A stretch of 64,000 nucleotides of DNA, taken from Tabrizicola piscis (GTDB taxonomy: Bacteria > Pseudomonadota > Alphaproteobacteria > Rhodobacterales > Rhodobacteraceae). Below the pieces are notes generated by a model that saw nothing but the letters and a program-made list of their open reading frames with translations, searched no databases and was not told where the DNA came from. Below are positions 63,722 to 64,000 of the stretch, piece by piece (the first letter of the stretch is position 1; every line of letters starts with the position of its first letter). The stretch covers positions 310,001 to 374,000 of the forward strand of contig NZ_CP034328.1 in the NCBI RefSeq assembly GCF_003940805.1, in the 5' to 3' direction. The position numbers were made by a program, and so were the translations under genes.

Positions 63722-64000
63722 TCAGCGGCGGCCCCGGGCGGGCAGGATCAGCGCCAGAAGGGCGAGTGTTTCCAGCCGTCCCACAATCATCGCAAGACCA
63801 AGCGCCAGCTTCACGGACGGGGTCAGATCGCCATAGGCGATGGGCAGGCTGGCCCCGAAGTCAGCCAGTTGGCCCGTCGTGGTCAGGGCGGCGATGGCAA
63901 GCACGAGGGCCGGTTCGAAAGCAACGCCAAGCAGTGCGAGGACAGCGGTCATGACGGCGATGGTGAAGGCGAAAAGCATGAAGAAGACCCAGGCCAGTTG
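63722..64000 (-). CDS. TrkH-like potassium uptake protein, C-terminal part (truncated by window)
   Basis: The last 92 codons are visible; the frame is open to the window edge. FAFTIAVMTAVLALLGV is a membrane helix, ALTTTGQLADFGASLPIAYG resembles the TrkH pore-loop and filter region, and LALGLAMIVGRLETLALLAL is the TrkH C-terminal helix motif (family form GRLExLTLL). TrkH takes up potassium with the NAD-binding regulator TrkA, which is not in view. The hfq-hflX genes lie downstream on the same strand. Confidence 0.75.
   Translation of the reverse strand, partial: QLAWVFFMLFAFTIAVMTAVLALLGVAFEPALVLAIAALTTTGQLADFGASLPIAYGDLTPSVKLALGLAMIVGRLETLALLALILPARGRR

Overview
The window looks like a chromosome segment of a high-GC alphaproteobacterium of the Rhodobacteraceae (Rhodobacter/Gemmobacter/Tabrizicola-like). 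The grounds are GC-rich coding, the hfq-hflX and cvpA-purF pairs, an iscR-nifS-sufB…sufC-sufD-sufS cluster with a single-cysteine IscR, a GTTC-N7-GTTC SOS box before recA, and a family-typical intergenic repeat beginning CCAAATATCC. Nearly all of it is coding. I see one tRNA, no rRNA, no CRISPR array and no transposase.

Layout. 1-3.7 kb: radA (3' end), cvpA, purF, a DUF1801 protein and an atypical SDR, all on +. 3.8-14.7 kb: a seven-gene minus-strand catabolic cluster: two DMGDH-type flavoproteins with GcvT domains, a PEP-mutase/isocitrate-lyase-fold protein, a non-pyrrolysine MttB-family methyltransferase, an aldehyde dehydrogenase, a beta-hydroxyacid dehydrogenase and a cystathionine-lyase-fold PLP enzyme. 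A LysR regulator diverges from it. No corrinoid protein is encoded beside the MttB homologue, so the route appears not to be the textbook one. 15.8-22.4 kb: histidine degradation (hutC-hutF on -, hutI-hutH-hutU on +) around a divergent promoter with a perfect 14-bp palindrome. 22.4-27 kb: YdeI-like protein, PHP phosphoesterase, a SqrR/BigR-like ArsR repressor, an SDR and a glycosyltransferase. 27-30.7 kb: a SitABCD-type Mn/Fe ABC transporter with a Mur/Fur-like box. 30.9 kb: tRNA-Arg(CCG).

31-40.5 kb: the iscR/suf operon. It is split between sufB and sufC by a small membrane protein, a chimeric ORF (YbjQ start joined in frame to a copy of the sufB 3' end), an FkbM methyltransferase and another methyltransferase-like gene; two Yip1 membrane proteins sit between sufD and sufS. 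40.7-48.2 kb: alpha/beta hydrolase, small conserved protein, HD phosphohydrolase, icd, a glycine-rich exported protein, tandem YitT paralogues and typA. 48.2-55.4 kb: histidine phosphatase, class II amidotransferase, DUF1330 protein, alaS, recA with SOS box, sulfotransferase and YSC84 lipoprotein. 55.5-57.9 kb: an apparently horizontally acquired single-chain DNA methyltransferase with a probable N-terminal nuclease motif (type IIG-like). 58-64 kb: HIBADH-like dehydrogenase, membrane-anchored penicillin-acylase-family hydrolase, GNAT, hflX (apparently CTG-initiated through a CTGA overlap with hfq), hfq, and the C-terminus of a TrkH-like protein.

The most notable observations are the sufB-tail/YbjQ scar inside the suf operon, the MttB-DMGDH cluster without a corrinoid protein, the orphan type IIG-like gene with an intragenic GC shift, tandem arrays of 20-22-nt palindromes whose arms differ but whose TT-YR-AA core is constant, and the CTG start of hflX. 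All identifications come from reading motifs and context; no database search was run.
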